Shown here: one piece after another, positions 1 to 8,240 of the stretch
How the letters are laid out: each line of letters opens with the position of its first letter
Position numbering within the stretch: the stretch's first letter is position 1
Assembly (NCBI GenBank): GCA_026627065.1
Contig: JAPNUO010000001.1
Span: 248,001-312,000 of the forward strand
Direction: 5' to 3'
DNA length: 64,000 bases
Origin: Bacillota bacterium
GTDB taxonomy: Bacteria > Bacillota > Sulfobacillia > Sulfobacillales > Sulfobacillaceae
Made by a program: the position numbers and the translations under genes
Notes under the pieces: generated by a model
The model's input: the letters and a program-made list of their open reading frames with translations, nothing else
Database searches by the model: none
What the model was told of the DNA's origin: nothing

Positions 1-690
1 GAAGGGGAACGGGGGGCGATGCGTGTCAAGTGCCTGGAGGATCCACTTCCGGGCCTTGTTGGGGACGGCTGCCGTTTCGGTCCAACCGGTGAGGATGTCC
101 ACCATGTCCAGGGGCCAGGCGAAGTCCCCGCGGGCCGCACCGCCATCGTGGGACACGAGGTCGATCTCGAGAAATCCCGGCGGAGTGGCGTCGTCCCACT
201 CCGCCCAGGTGCGGACCGGAATCTGGTGTTTGAGAAGCGTACCGGGTTGCGTGCCATGGCGGCCTGTGACCTCCCACCGCCGCCGTTCGGCGGCGAGAAA
301 GCGATCGATGGAGGCCGCGCTCATGCTGAGTAGCTGTTGCCGGACGGTGGGCTCGAGCGTGAGTTCCCGATGCTGTTCGAGTGGGGCGACCAGATCAGGT
401 AAAAACGGTTGTAGGCGCTTGCCGGTAGGAAAATTCAGGATCGCCCAACACGGGATGAGTGCGGCTTTCGCCGCCGGACCGTAGGTCGGCTTGCGCCCCC
501 GCCCCGGCCGCGGCGTGGCGGGCCGCTGGGCGGGGGCGGTGCGGAGCGCACGGGCGGCATAGGAGCGATGGTATCCGCACAGAGTTGGGACCTGATTGAT
601 GATCTGGGTCCGTTCGCGCTTACGCGCCCGCCGGTACTGGCGGGCCAACTCCCTGACCACAGCTTGGCGTTCGGCAGATGATAACGGCAT
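1..690 (-). CDS. Integrase-core (DDE) transposase, partial
   Basis: An open frame runs leftwards from an ATG at 690 off the window edge, about 230 codons without a stop. It has a good ribosome binding site (AAGGAGG about 10 bases upstream on the minus strand). The N-terminal third is basic and helix-forming. The next part carries FLEIDLVSHDGG and TLTGWTE-like text, as expected around the first acidic residue of rve/DDE integrase-core transposases. The second and third catalytic acids would lie beyond the edge. The frame is intact here, whereas the copy at 23.5-24.3 kb carries single-base deletions, so this is the better candidate for an active gene. The exact IS family is uncertain. Confidence 0.65.
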   Translation of the reverse strand, partial: MPLSSAERQAVVRELARQYRRARKRERTQIINQVPTLCGYHRSYAARALRTAPAQRPATPRPGRGRKPTYGPAAKAALIPCWAILNFPTGKRLQPFLPDLVAPLEQHRELTLEPTVRQQLLSMSAASIDRFLAAERRRWEVTGRHGTQPGTLLKHQIPVRTWAEWDDATPPGFLEIDLVSHDGGAARGDFAWPLDMVDILTGWTETAAVPNKARKWILQALDTHRPPFPF

Positions 691-747
691 CGGGGAATCC
701 TCCTTGACATGATGCCGCACACTTCGGGTTGCCATCACAACACTCCT

Positions 748-800
748 TTTTCGAGTACATTTTGTTGTGAGGCAACGAATCGTTTTCGAGTACATTTTTT
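748..800. repeat. Two direct repeats at the IS end
   Basis: TTTTCGAGTACATTTT occurs twice, about 35 bases apart (near 748-764 and 783-799), just upstream of the transposase. Both repeats are preserved in the second copy at 24208-24259. Repeated short boxes at an IS end are typical transposase binding sites; that role is inferred. Confidence 0.55.
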
Positions 801-818
801 GTGAGTCATATCGTGGTC

Positions 819-847
819 TTGACCTCAGACGAGGCGATGGTTATAAT
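819..847 (+). promoter_or_regulatory. Sigma-A type promoter of the tRNA operon
   Basis: TTGACC at 819-824 and a perfect TATAAT at 842-847 are separated by 17 bases. Transcription would begin just before the first tRNA at 861. The promoter starts six bases after the IS end. Confidence 0.85.
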
Positions 848-860
848 AAGCGGTGTCGGT

Positions 861-935
861 GCGGAAGTAGCTCAGTGGTAGAGCATCGCCTTGCCAAGGC
901 GGGGGTCGCGGGTTCAAATCCCGTCTTCCGCTCCA
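861..935 (+). tRNA. tRNA-Gly(GCC)
   Basis: The acceptor strands GCGGAAG and CTTCCGC pair. The D arm (AGCTCAGTGGTAGAGC), an anticodon loop with GCC, the T arm GGTTCAAATCC and an encoded CCA end are all present. It is the first gene of a three-tRNA operon. Confidence 0.95.
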
Positions 936-953
936 ATTTTTCGCCTTATCCGC

Positions 954-1028
<75 letters not shown>

Positions 1029-1034
1029 AGGTGT

Positions 1035-1112
1035 GGGTGGTTAGCTCAGTTGGTTAGAGCGCTCGCTTGACATGCGAGAGGTTCAGAGGTTCGAGTCCTC
1101 TACCGCCCACCA
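1035..1112 (+). tRNA. tRNA-Val(GAC), integration site of an island
   Basis: The acceptor strands GGGTGGT and ACCGCCC pair, the anticodon loop holds GAC, and CCA is encoded. From the anticodon loop onward the sequence (1066-1165) is duplicated at 4483-4582. The gene therefore serves as the attachment site of the downstream element, and this copy remains a complete tRNA. Confidence 0.95.
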
Positions 1113-1165
1113 AAAATTTGCAGCCCCGCAAGCGATGGCGGGTTTCTTTTTGCCATGAATTGGAT
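1066..1165 (+). repeat. Attachment-site repeat, left copy (inside intact tRNA-Val)
   Basis: One hundred bases beginning CTTGACATGCGAG match 4483-4582 at about 92 positions. They span the tRNA anticodon loop, T arm, CCA and terminator hairpin. Confidence 0.85.
1124..1151 (+). terminator. Terminator of the tRNA operon
   Basis: A CCCGC/GCGGG stem with an eight-base loop is followed by a T-rich tract (TTTCTTTTT). It belongs to the duplicated attachment-site segment. Confidence 0.7.
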
Positions 1166-1258
1166 CTGGCCGCCCATCCGTCACGTATTCCGCACCTAAA
1201 TTTTCCCGCTTTGTCTTAATTATAGACAGAATATTGCGCAAAGGCAAATGGCGCATGG

Positions 1259-1860
1259 ATGGCGAATCGTCTGCTTATGAAGAAGATTCCGATGATCGTA
1301 CCGACTAGCTGTCCGGTGGGCGCGGCGCCGCTGTTTCGCCAGCTCGCCGAGGAGATCGGCGTGGTGGCCCTCGTCAACACCCTTGTGATGTGGGATCCCA
1401 GCCCGTGCCGGGTGTCCCCGGGGGAGCAGGTCTTGCTCCTCATGCGGGATCTCTTGGTCGGGAAAACCCCGCTCTCGCGCCTCGCGGAGCGGCTGACCCT
1501 GATCGATGTCGCAATGCTGATCGGGCAGGGCCGCCGCCCGGACGGCGTCACGGACGACAGCCTCGGGCGAGTGCTGGATCAACTCGCCCGGGCGGGGCCC
1601 GCCAACATATTCAGCGCCTGGGCGCTAGCCGTGTCTGCCCAGGAGGGCATTGCGCTCACGACGGGGCCTTGTGATCCGACCTCCCGGTCGGTCGCCGGCG
1701 CATTTGCCGACGCCTCCGCGGCCGACGGGCATCCAGCCTAGGGCGACTCGAAGGACCACCGCCCCGACCTCCAACCACGCTTGATGACGCTCTTGGTGAA
1801 TCACGAAGGGGTCCCGCTTTTCGGGACGGGGGAGTCAGGCCACCGGTCGGAATACGGCGA
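1259..1860 (+). pseudogene. IS1634-like transposase fragment (DUF4277 region)
   Basis: The first 160 codons resemble the N-terminal DUF4277 domain of IS1634-type transposases. They include a stretch about gene-poor-element style LLLMRDLLVGKTPLSRL and the DDSLGRVLDQL motif. An in-frame TAG at 1739-1741 stops the frame. The same frame then resumes with SKDHRPDL and LLVNHEGVPLFG, which belong to the start of the catalytic domain. Recognisable similarity fades after about 1860, where it meets an IS3 remnant. It is a dead fragment, lacking most of the DDE domain. Confidence 0.65.
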
Positions 1861-1949
1861 GGGTCGACCGCGGATTGTGAGCGCGTTCGTTATCCGGTCG
1901 CCGAGCGCCCAGCCGACAATGGCGCGACTGGAGAGATCTTCAATCGTGG

Positions 1950-2378
1950 CTCAAGAGAGCCAGCCTTTGGCCGTCCGGCAATCCGGGATGTCCGCCATCC
2001 CGACCGGATGCGGACGGTCCGCAGTAAATGGTTGATTCAGCCGATTGGGGGCATCCACCGGGACGACGTGGCCGCCTTCATGGGCCGGCGCCGCCAGACA
2101 CCCGACCGCAGCCCCAACGCGGCCATCAGCCGCGCGACCGTCTTTTGCGCAATCACTTCCCCGTGTTGACGCAGCATCGCCGTGATTTTGGGCCGGCCAT
2201 AGCGTCCGTGATGGGCCGCAAAAATCTGTGGAATTTGGGCGGCGCGCGCGGCGCGCCGTCGGGCCCGGGGCCCGGGCGTGCGCCGCCGCCACGGATTATC
2301 GCCGCTCCGCGAGACAGGCAAGACTTGACACCGCGTCGTGATCCGGCAGTGGAGCGGTGTGCGTGAATGAACGCCAAT
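1950..2378 (-). pseudogene. IS3-family orfB remnant
   Basis: Pieces of an IS3 OrfB can be read in more than one frame. There is an N-terminal segment, a helix-turn-helix region (HHGRYGRPKITAMLRQHG followed by VARLMAALGLRS) and the first residues of the integrase core (NQPFTADRPHPVGMADIP). Frame changes and loss of the catalytic domain make it non-functional. It lies just downstream of orfA, as normal for IS3, and is truncated where it meets the IS1634-like fragment. Confidence 0.6.
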
Positions 2379-2379
2379 G

Positions 2380-2652
2380 TTACTTCCGGCCGCTGGCGAA
2401 GATGCGCATCGCCCTTTTTAGGATCGCATTCTCTTCTTCCCAATCGCGAATCCGGCGTTCCCAATCGCGCGCTGCCGCTTGCTCCGCGGGGCGCAATCGC
2501 CCCGACCCGACAAACGGCGGCTTCGGATGCTCGTCCAGGGCATGCACCCAGTCATGCCGGAGATTTTCGGGCACGCCCAATTCCCGCGCGACAGAGGCCA
2601 TGCTGCGGTGGCCTTCGAGGACCAAACAGACCGCTTGTTCCTGAAACGCCAC
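2380..2652 (-). CDS. IS3-family OrfA-like protein
   Basis: This is a 90-residue open frame with the layout of IS3 OrfA. An HTH_Tnp_1 domain occupies about residues 8-35 (VARELGVPENLRHDWV), followed by a short linker and a charged leucine-zipper-like helix (RRIRDWEEENAILKRAMRIF). OrfA normally binds IS ends and joins OrfB by frameshifting. Here OrfB is broken, so it is probably a relic. The likely IS end is near 2700-2715, where the minus strand reads TGAGCGTCCCAAAT. Confidence 0.6.
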   Translation of the reverse strand: MAFQEQAVCLVLEGHRSMASVARELGVPENLRHDWVHALDEHPKPPFVGSGRLRPAEQAAARDWERRIRDWEEENAILKRAMRIFASGRK

Positions 2653-2920
2653 AGCATCCCGTCGACCCCTCGCCTCCCACCTCGTACCTCAATGTCTCAG
2701 ATTTGGGACGCTCATTAAATAGACTAACATGCACACGCTTCCGAGGCGTCAAACCGCGGTGACGGGGCGGAGCCCGGCCGCGCGGGAATCGCCGGACCCG
2801 CGACGATCCCCGTGCCGTGTCGAATCCCAACCCGGACCCACCGGGTGGTGAACCGACGATGAAACACGGGCACCAAAAGTGGACAAGAGCCATTTCCTCT
2901 AGGCCAAACACAGCGCAAGG

Positions 2921-3820
2921 GTGCGCGACACCACCTGGCGTGCGTACGCACCTGCCGCCCAATCCGTGATTGATCAGATTGGAGCCAAGTCGCTGAATGC
3001 CGTGACGGCGCTCGACATTCAGGGGGTTTATACCGCCCTCTTGACCGACGGTCGCTTCAAACCGGCGACGATTCGCATTACCCACAATGTTTGTCGGCAG
3101 GTGCTGAACGATGCCGTGGATTGGAGCCTCATTCCGGCTAATCCGGGTTTGCGAGCCATACCTCTCTGCGTGCCTCGACCGACCATTCGTCCGCCGACGC
3201 CTGCCCAGGCGCAGGCCCTGCTGAAAGCGGCGGACGGGCATCCCTGGCGCGTGCTTTGGTACACGATTGCGCTGACGGGGTGTCGCCGGGGCGAAGCCCT
3301 GGGGATGCAATGGCAGGACATTGATTGGAAGTCCCACGCCCTCGCGATTCAACGGATGCTCACCGGCAAGGCTGCCCGACGCACCCTCCATGAGCCAAAG
3401 ATCGCGAGCGGTCGACGCGTGGTGGCCTTGCGATTTCTGATGGGGCTGCTGCAAGAATAGCGTGAAGCGAAGCGATTATTGCGGTTTGGGGCGGGGCCAC
3501 AGTGGACCAAGCAGGATTTTGTCTTCACGACGCGGACGGGACGACCGCTGGATGGGGACAACGTGCGCGGCGCGTTCAAGAAATTGGTGACGGCCGTGGG
3601 CTTGCCCCCGACCACCCGGATTCACGATTTGCTGCATGCCATGGCGACCTATTGGCTCGCGAACGGCGGGCGTGCCCGTCAAGGTCGTCAGCGAGCGATT
3701 GGGACATGCCAACGTCGCTATCACGCTGCAACTCTACGGCCATGTGCTGCCACACATGCAAACCGAGGCCGCTGAAGCCACGGATACCTGGCTACTGGGA
3801 CACGTGGATGCGTCACCACG
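2921..3820 (+). pseudogene. Tyrosine recombinase (phage-type integrase), broken
   Basis: The first part contains the SAM-like core-binding domain (AYAPAAQSVIDQIG to NPGLRAIP) and the start of the catalytic domain, with the first arginine in TGCRRGEALGMQW. An in-frame TAG at 3458-3460 interrupts it. The same frame then continues to IHDLLHAMATYW, where the HxxR motif has leucine in place of arginine. After a frameshift near 3665 the end is read in another frame: SERLGHANVAITLQLYGHVLPHM, with the last histidine and the nucleophilic tyrosine, quoted here in two parts. It also lacks a normal N-terminus. It was the integrase of the surrounding island. Confidence 0.8.
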
Positions 3821-3867
3821 GCATGATGCAGACTATAATGTAATAATAGAACTAAGAGGTGATGTCC

Positions 3868-4080
3868 ATGGCACGCTATACGGTGATTGTCGAAAAAGGG
3901 GACGGCGAATATTTTGCTTACGTCCCGGCCTTGCCGGGATGCACGAGCTCGGGAAACACTCCTGGGGAAGCCCTCGATCAGATTAGGGAAGCCATTAATC
4001 TGACGATAGCCTATCTCGCCGAACACCAAATTCCGATTCCCGACCGAGTAGAAACGATTGCGGAAGTTGAGGTCAATTGA
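3868..4080 (+). CDS. hicB: HicB-family antitoxin
   Basis: This small protein of about 70 residues has the HicB fold. It begins MARYTVIVEKGDGEYFAYVP and contains the diagnostic LPGCTSSGNTPGEALDQI segment, followed by an amphipathic helix (AINLTIAYLAEH). The ATG at 3868 follows AGAGGTG; a GTG at 3859 is an alternative. A TATAAT-like box at 3834-3839 may be its -10 element. It precedes the HicA-like toxin by four bases. HicB proteins neutralise HicA and often repress their own promoter, but no C-terminal DNA-binding domain is evident in this short form. Confidence 0.8.
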   Translation: MARYTVIVEKGDGEYFAYVPALPGCTSSGNTPGEALDQIREAINLTIAYLAEHQIPIPDRVETIAEVEVN

Positions 4081-4084
4081 GCCG

Positions 4085-4312
4085 ATGCCTCCGTTACCTC
4101 GTTTGACAGCGCGGGAGCTTTTGCAAAAATTGGAGCGAATCGGATTCGTGCGCGTGCGGCAAACGGGCAGTCATGTGCTCGTATGTCACCGAGATAATCC
4201 GCAAAGATATGCTGTGATTTCGTTGCATAGTCAACGTACGATTCCTCCCGGAACCCTTAAACATATTCTCAATTCGACGGAAATTTCCATCGACGAGCTC
4301 AATGACGCTTGA
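4085..4312 (+). CDS. hicA: HicA-family mRNA interferase toxin
   Basis: The protein is 75 residues with the double-stranded RNA-binding-like fold of HicA. It contains TARELLQKLERIGFVRVRQ, then GSHVLVCH, which holds the conserved catalytic histidine, and TIPPGTLKHILN near the end. HicA toxins cleave mRNA when free of HicB. It lies immediately after hicB, so the order is antitoxin first, a known variant of the pair. Both genes look intact, while everything else in the island is decayed, consistent with selection for an addiction module. A start at 4058, inside hicB, is possible but less likely. Confidence 0.8.
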   Translation: MPPLPRLTARELLQKLERIGFVRVRQTGSHVLVCHRDNPQRYAVISLHSQRTIPPGTLKHILNSTEISIDELNDA

Positions 4313-4482
4313 CGTTCTTCCACGTATGTGGGCTGCGTCACGATGAGCCGTGATCACCGCTAATCACGGCTAACGGTCGTCATCCCTGGTGACGTGCTCA
4401 AACCCTTGTGGGAGAAGGCTTTCTGTCGATGGGTGATCACTCCTGATTACGCCTGACGGACCGCTGGGGACCGCTATGCCCT

Positions 4483-4582
4483 CTTGACATGCGAGAGGTT
4501 CAGAGGTTCGAGTCGTCTACCGCCCACCAAAAATTTGTTGCCCCGCAAGCGATTGCGGGTTTTTTGTTGCCACGAATCGGAT
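4483..4582 (+). repeat. Attachment-site repeat, right copy (tRNA-Val 3' fragment)
   Basis: This segment repeats the 3' half of tRNA-Val, including T arm, CCA and terminator (CCCCGCAAGCGATTGCGGG then TTTTTTG at 4541-4567). There is no 5' half, so it is not a tRNA gene. A C-to-G change in the T stem and a few others separate it from the left copy. Confidence 0.85.
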
Positions 4583-4921
4583 TAGCCCCTGCGCGTTGGG
4601 CGCGAATCGCTGCGCTACGGATGAGTGTCCGGGTGCCTTTTCATGCCAAAGGGAGGCAACTCCTGGCTCCGGCGTTGTTCTTTTCCCGAGCTGAGTACCA
4701 TAGACGTCGTCTGTTCCGAAGCGGCCACCAGAAGGTGAATGGGCCGAGTTTCACCAGGGAACTCGTTGCGGAACGGGAACCACTTCAGGATTCGCCTAAG
4801 AGACGTTAAAGGAGGTCCTGGCAAATCGGTACCTCTTGCATCGCGGCATTCGTTGTGGCAAACTAAGCTAGTGCTTGGTTATTATCAGATGCCAATTTCG
4901 TTCTCAGGAGGCTTATGGATA
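4583..4921 (+). other. Leader region before the benzoyl-CoA reductase-like operon
   Basis: No gene is recognised in this stretch. The strand is compatible with a leader for the following operon. A small CGAGTT/AACTCG hairpin lies near 4746-4768. No convincing -35/-10 pair was found. Confidence 0.4.
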
Positions 4922-6106
4922 ATGGCTGGTGTCTTGAACACTCTGTCATTGGCTACCGACTTGCCTGGCTTGGCTGCCCAAGTTCAAGAGTGGCTGGACG
5001 ATCCTCAGCTTTCCTTGATGTCTCGCCTGAAATCGCTGTACCAGCGGCCGGCCGTCGGCTATTTTCCCGTCTATAGCCCTTTGGAGATTTTCGAGGCCGC
5101 TGGAGTCTACCCCATCGGGGTCGGTGACGTGAGTCACGACGCCGAGATGGCGCTTGGAGAGTCCCGTTTCCCGTCTTTTGTCTGTTCCATCGTCAAAAGC
5201 ACGTTGGACTTAGGCCTGGCTGAGCGTCTCCGTGTGTTAGACGGTGTTGTATTTCATTCCATTTGCGATGCGGCTCGCAATTTGCAGGCCGTCTATGCCC
5301 GCAACATCCCGCAGCAATGGACCGATTACCTTCATTTTCCGCAGAACTTTGACAGTCCCGCGGCAAGCGAATACCTCGCGAGCGAATACCGGCGGCTCAT
5401 GCGCCGCCTTGATGCCTGGACAGATCGTCGGATGACAAATGACGACCTTTTGGCGGCTATTGAGAGATATAATCGCCTCCGTTCCCACCTCCGGGAATTG
5501 TACAGGTTTCGCCGTATGCACCCGGATCTTTTAAGCACTCGCGTCTTGTACACCCTTGTACGTGCCCTAGGCCTCTTGACCGTTGAGGATTCTCTTGACC
5601 TCTTGACTTACGCTCGGGGATTGTTGACCCGTCAGGTGCCAAGAACTCGGGACAGCGTACGAGCTTTATGGATTGGCGCGTTTTGCGAAAAACCGCCTTG
5701 GGATCTCGTGGAGACGCTGGAGGAGGCGGGCATTGCGATAGTCGACGATGATATTGGACTCGCCCATCGCTGGTTTTCCGACGATATTCCTCTCGACGGC
5801 GACGCCATTATGGCACTGGCCACGGCATACTGCCGCAATGCGGTCCCCGCCGCGGTACGCCATGTGCCGCTTGGCGACCGGACTGCCGCATTGTTGCAAC
5901 GCATGCAAAAAGTCGGCGCCGACGTCGTGGTGATGACCGTGGCCAAGTTCTGCGAGCCGGGCCTCTACGAATACGCGGCCTATCGCCGGGTGCTTGCCGA
6001 ACAGAAGATTCCCCACATCCTTATCGAGTTTGACGAACACATGTGGATGTTTGACAAAGTGCAGACGGATATCGAGACATTTGTCGAATCTGTCCTGCTG
6101 AATTAA
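4922..6106 (+). CDS. bcrC: Benzoyl-CoA reductase-like subunit (HgdB/BcrC family)
   Basis: The protein is 394 residues, close to BcrC of class I benzoyl-CoA reductase. It belongs to the family of iron-sulfur subunits shared by benzoyl-CoA reductases and 2-hydroxyacyl-CoA dehydratases. Conserved cysteines sit at 88 (PSFVCSIVKS), 115 (FHSICDAARN) and 344 (AKFCEPGLYEY), positions expected to hold a [4Fe-4S] cluster. The N-terminal YFPVYSPLEIFEAAGVYPIG is typical of the family. The ATG at 4922 follows AGGAGG at 4906-4911. It is the first gene of a five-gene operon with a second HgdB-like subunit, two BcrA/D-type ATPases and a benzoate-CoA ligase. That company favours ring reduction of an aromatic CoA ester over hydroxyacyl dehydration, but substrate is inferred. 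Confidence 0.7.
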   Translation: MAGVLNTLSLATDLPGLAAQVQEWLDDPQLSLMSRLKSLYQRPAVGYFPVYSPLEIFEAAGVYPIGVGDVSHDAEMALGESRFPSFVCSIVKSTLDLGLAERLRVLDGVVFHSICDAARNLQAVYARNIPQQWTDYLHFPQNFDSPAASEYLASEYRRLMRRLDAWTDRRMTNDDLLAAIERYNRLRSHLRELYRFRRMHPDLLSTRVLYTLVRALGLLTVEDSLDLLTYARGLLTRQVPRTRDSVRALWIGAFCEKPPWDLVETLEEAGIAIVDDDIGLAHRWFSDDIPLDGDAIMALATAYCRNAVPAAVRHVPLGDRTAALLQRMQKVGADVVVMTVAKFCEPGLYEYAAYRRVLAEQKIPHILIEFDEHMWMFDKVQTDIETFVESVLLN

Positions 6107-6121
6107 AGGAGAGACAAACGC

Positions 6122-7399
6122 ATGGTGTCCGAGGTACCGAACACATATCAGGGCGCGATGCACGCACGCCAGAAGGACCTAATGCAAGACTATCAGCAGG
6201 CGCTGGCACGATCGGCCGCCGGCGATGGACCTCCGGCCGTATACCTCCTCGTGAGCGGGAATCCCGTGGAGCTGATTCACGCGTTCGGGTTGCTGCCGGT
6301 CTTTCCGGAAATTCAGGCGCTCCAACGGGCAGTGCGCCACGAATCCCTGCCTCTCATTCAGGAGGCCGAGGCTCGGGGCTATTCGACCGATAATTGCGCC
6401 TACGTCAAAACCGATATCGGGGCTTGGTATCGTTATTCCCGCTCGCCGTCGCCTACCGTCCCGCCGCCAGGACTCCTCCTGGCAAATTACGTCGGTTGTC
6501 AGGTGTATTGGCAATGGTGGGAACAGCTGGAGGATTTCTCTCATGCCCCTCTTTACCTATTGGATGTGCCGTTTTCCCGTTCTCGGGATGGTCTACCCAC
6601 TCCGGACGACATCGCTTACGTGGTTCGTCAGCTCCGGGAGCTCATCCCGATTCTGGAGCGCCTGTCCGGGCGCCGCTACGACCCCGACCGCCTACGTCAA
6701 GTACTTCAGTTGTCTCGCGAAACGGAGGAATTATGGTCGCGCATCAAGTGGCTCGCCGCCCGTGATCCGGCTCCTTTTGACGCCTATTTTGACGCCGCGA
6801 CCTTGATGGCGCCGCTATATGTCCTCAGAGGCACTGCGGCTGGGCGCGATTACTTCCAGACGGTCTGGACCGAGCTTGAGGCGAGGCAGAAGGCTGGGCA
6901 AGGGCCGTTGGAACGGGAAAATTTTCGCCTAGTGATTGACGGTCCGCCGCCCTGGCCATATCTCAGGGCCTTTCGGGACATGTTCGCACGATGGGGCGCG
7001 GTCTTCGTTGCGTCAACGTATTCAGGCGTGGGTGGCCTTTGGGAATTTGGCTTTCGCCATCAGCCAGACGACCCACTGACAACGCTGGCGACCCACATGC
7101 TCACCTGGAATGTGCCCAATCAAAACCTTCGGCAGCGTTACGACTTGTTGTCCCGTTACCTGCGCGAGTGGCACGGAGAAGGCCTGGTGATTCACGCGGT
7201 CAAAAGTTGCCGCCTCTTTTCGTCCGGCCACGGGGATATGCGGGAGTACTTCGCCAAAACGCTCAAGGTGCCCACCTTGCTCATTGAGTCGGACTTAGCC
7301 GATCCGCGCTACTTTTCGCCGGCACAGATGCGCACCCGCATCGACGCCTTTATGGAATCCTTGATTTCGAGTCGCCTAGGACGCGATGCGATATCGTGA
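6122..7399 (+). CDS. bcrB: Benzoyl-CoA reductase-like subunit (HgdB/BcrB family)
   Basis: The protein is 425 residues, the size of BcrB/BzdO. It has candidate cluster ligands at Cys92 (GYSTDNCAYVKTDIG), Cys126 (ANYVGCQVYWQWWE) and a third in HAVKSCRLFSSGH. The GYSTDNCAYVK text is characteristic of the larger iron-sulfur subunit of benzoyl-CoA reductases. It starts 15 bases after bcrC with AAAGGAGAG ahead of the ATG, and would form the heterodimeric active-site half with that gene's product. The reaction expected from the family is two-electron reduction of the aromatic ring driven by the ATPase subunits and reduced ferredoxin. No ferredoxin gene is visible nearby. Confidence 0.7.
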   Translation: MVSEVPNTYQGAMHARQKDLMQDYQQALARSAAGDGPPAVYLLVSGNPVELIHAFGLLPVFPEIQALQRAVRHESLPLIQEAEARGYSTDNCAYVKTDIGAWYRYSRSPSPTVPPPGLLLANYVGCQVYWQWWEQLEDFSHAPLYLLDVPFSRSRDGLPTPDDIAYVVRQLRELIPILERLSGRRYDPDRLRQVLQLSRETEELWSRIKWLAARDPAPFDAYFDAATLMAPLYVLRGTAAGRDYFQTVWTELEARQKAGQGPLERENFRLVIDGPPPWPYLRAFRDMFARWGAVFVASTYSGVGGLWEFGFRHQPDDPLTTLATHMLTWNVPNQNLRQRYDLLSRYLREWHGEGLVIHAVKSCRLFSSGHGDMREYFAKTLKVPTLLIESDLADPRYFSPAQMRTRIDAFMESLISSRLGRDAIS

Positions 7400-7409
7400 A
7401 AGGAGGGTT

Positions 7410-8219
7410 ATGGTGGGCTATGTTGCTGGGGTCGACGTGGGATCGACCCAAACCAAAGCGGTGATCCTCGATGAGAAAAGACACGTCGTGGCGCGAGCGG
7501 TTGTCGACACGGGCAGCAACGTGGCGCGCGCAGCGGATCGGGTCATTGAGGCGGCGCTCGCTCAAGGTTCGCTGTCGCCTTCCCAGTTAAGTTACGTGGT
7601 CGGGACCGGCTACGGTCGCTTTCGGGTCGGCGTTGGTCAAGAGCAGATCACCGAGATTAGTTGTCATGCCAAGGGTATTGCACACGTGAACCCGGCTGTC
7701 CGAACCGTGATAGATATTGGGGGACAGGACGCCAAAGCCATCCGCCTTGGTGAGGACGGGGCGGTTGCGGACTTTGTCATGAATGACAAGTGTGCTGCCG
7801 GCACGGGACGGTTCTTAGCCAACGCCGCTGAAGTGTTGCAACTTGGGCTGGACGAGATTGGCCCGCGATCATTGAACGCTGCCCGTCCTGTCCGACTCAG
7901 CACCGTGTGCACCGTATTTGTGGAATCCGACATTTTGTCTCACCTCGCACGGGGACGGACGGTGGAAAACATTTTGGCGGGCGTCCATCGCGCGGTTGCC
8001 ACCCGCGTGGTGGCTTTGGCCCGCCGTGTCGGTATCGAACCGATTGTGGCTCTGACTGGCGGCGTTGCCCGCAATATTGGCATGGTTGAGGCACTCGAAG
8101 CGCAATTGAACGTACGGCTCTTTGTGGCCAGCGATGCTCATTTCATGGGGGCATTGGGCGCGGCCTTGTTTGCCTGGGAGCGGGCACAGGGACGAGCCTT
8201 TGCGGTTAAAGACCAGTGA
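7410..8219 (+). CDS. bcrA: BadF/BadG/BcrA/BcrD-type ATPase subunit
   Basis: This 269-residue protein has the ASKHA (acetate and sugar kinase/Hsp70/actin) ATPase fold of reductase activators. Phosphate-1 loop is GVDVGSTQTKAV, phosphate-2 is DIGGQDAKAI and adenosine motif is TGGVARNIG. Two cysteines, Cys128 (NDKCAAGTGRF) and Cys167 (STVCTVFVESD), match those that bridge a [4Fe-4S] cluster between two such subunits. The ATG at 7410 is preceded by AAAGGAGGG; the upstream in-frame ATG at 7386 overlaps bcrB and lacks a good binding site. It pairs with the next gene as a likely heterodimer coupling ATP hydrolysis to electron transfer. It is shorter than Thauera BcrA and nearer the short ATPase subunits of Azoarcus-type enzymes (from memory). 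Confidence 0.75.
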   Translation: MVGYVAGVDVGSTQTKAVILDEKRHVVARAVVDTGSNVARAADRVIEAALAQGSLSPSQLSYVVGTGYGRFRVGVGQEQITEISCHAKGIAHVNPAVRTVIDIGGQDAKAIRLGEDGAVADFVMNDKCAAGTGRFLANAAEVLQLGLDEIGPRSLNAARPVRLSTVCTVFVESDILSHLARGRTVENILAGVHRAVATRVVALARRVGIEPIVALTGGVARNIGMVEALEAQLNVRLFVASDAHFMGALGAALFAWERAQGRAFAVKDQ

Positions 8220-8240
8220 TAAACGAACGGAGGGATCCCG

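Larger units (their letters stand above)
1..813 (-). mobile_element. Insertion sequence, copy 1, cut by the left window edge
   Basis: Bases 58-813 recur almost unchanged at 23518-24271, so both are copies of one element. The element reads leftwards. Its transposase starts at 690, and its upstream end, with two direct repeats of TTCGAGTACATTTT, lies near 800-813. The end at 813 is where similarity to the other copy stops; no terminal inverted repeat could be checked because the far end is outside the window. Confidence 0.75.
1066..4582. mobile_element. Decayed integrative element in tRNA-Val
   Basis: The segment is bounded by two 100-base direct repeats starting in the anticodon loop of tRNA-Val and ending after its terminator. 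Inside are fragments of IS1634-like and IS3-like elements, a tyrosine integrase with an in-frame stop, a frameshift and a lost catalytic arginine, and an intact hicBA pair. Insertion at a tRNA 3' end with an internal tyrosine integrase is the classic layout of an integrative island. With a broken integrase it should no longer excise by itself. Confidence 0.8.

Noticed and set aside
2552..3454. A 300-codon open frame on the minus strand
   Set aside because: It is antisense to the integrase and IS3 remnants, has no family features, and its composition is that of a shadow frame.
4489..4535. A second tRNA-Val gene
   Set aside because: Only the 3' half from the anticodon loop is present; no D arm or 5' acceptor strand, so it is an attachment-site fragment.
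1066..4582. CRISPR-like repeats
   Set aside because: Only two repeats of 100 bases 3.4 kb apart; they are tRNA attachment sites. No regularly spaced short repeats were seen anywhere in the window.
4739..4921. A 61-codon N-terminal extension of the BcrC-like protein
   Set aside because: The ATG at 4922 has an AGGAGG site and matches the family start; the upstream text is not conserved-looking.
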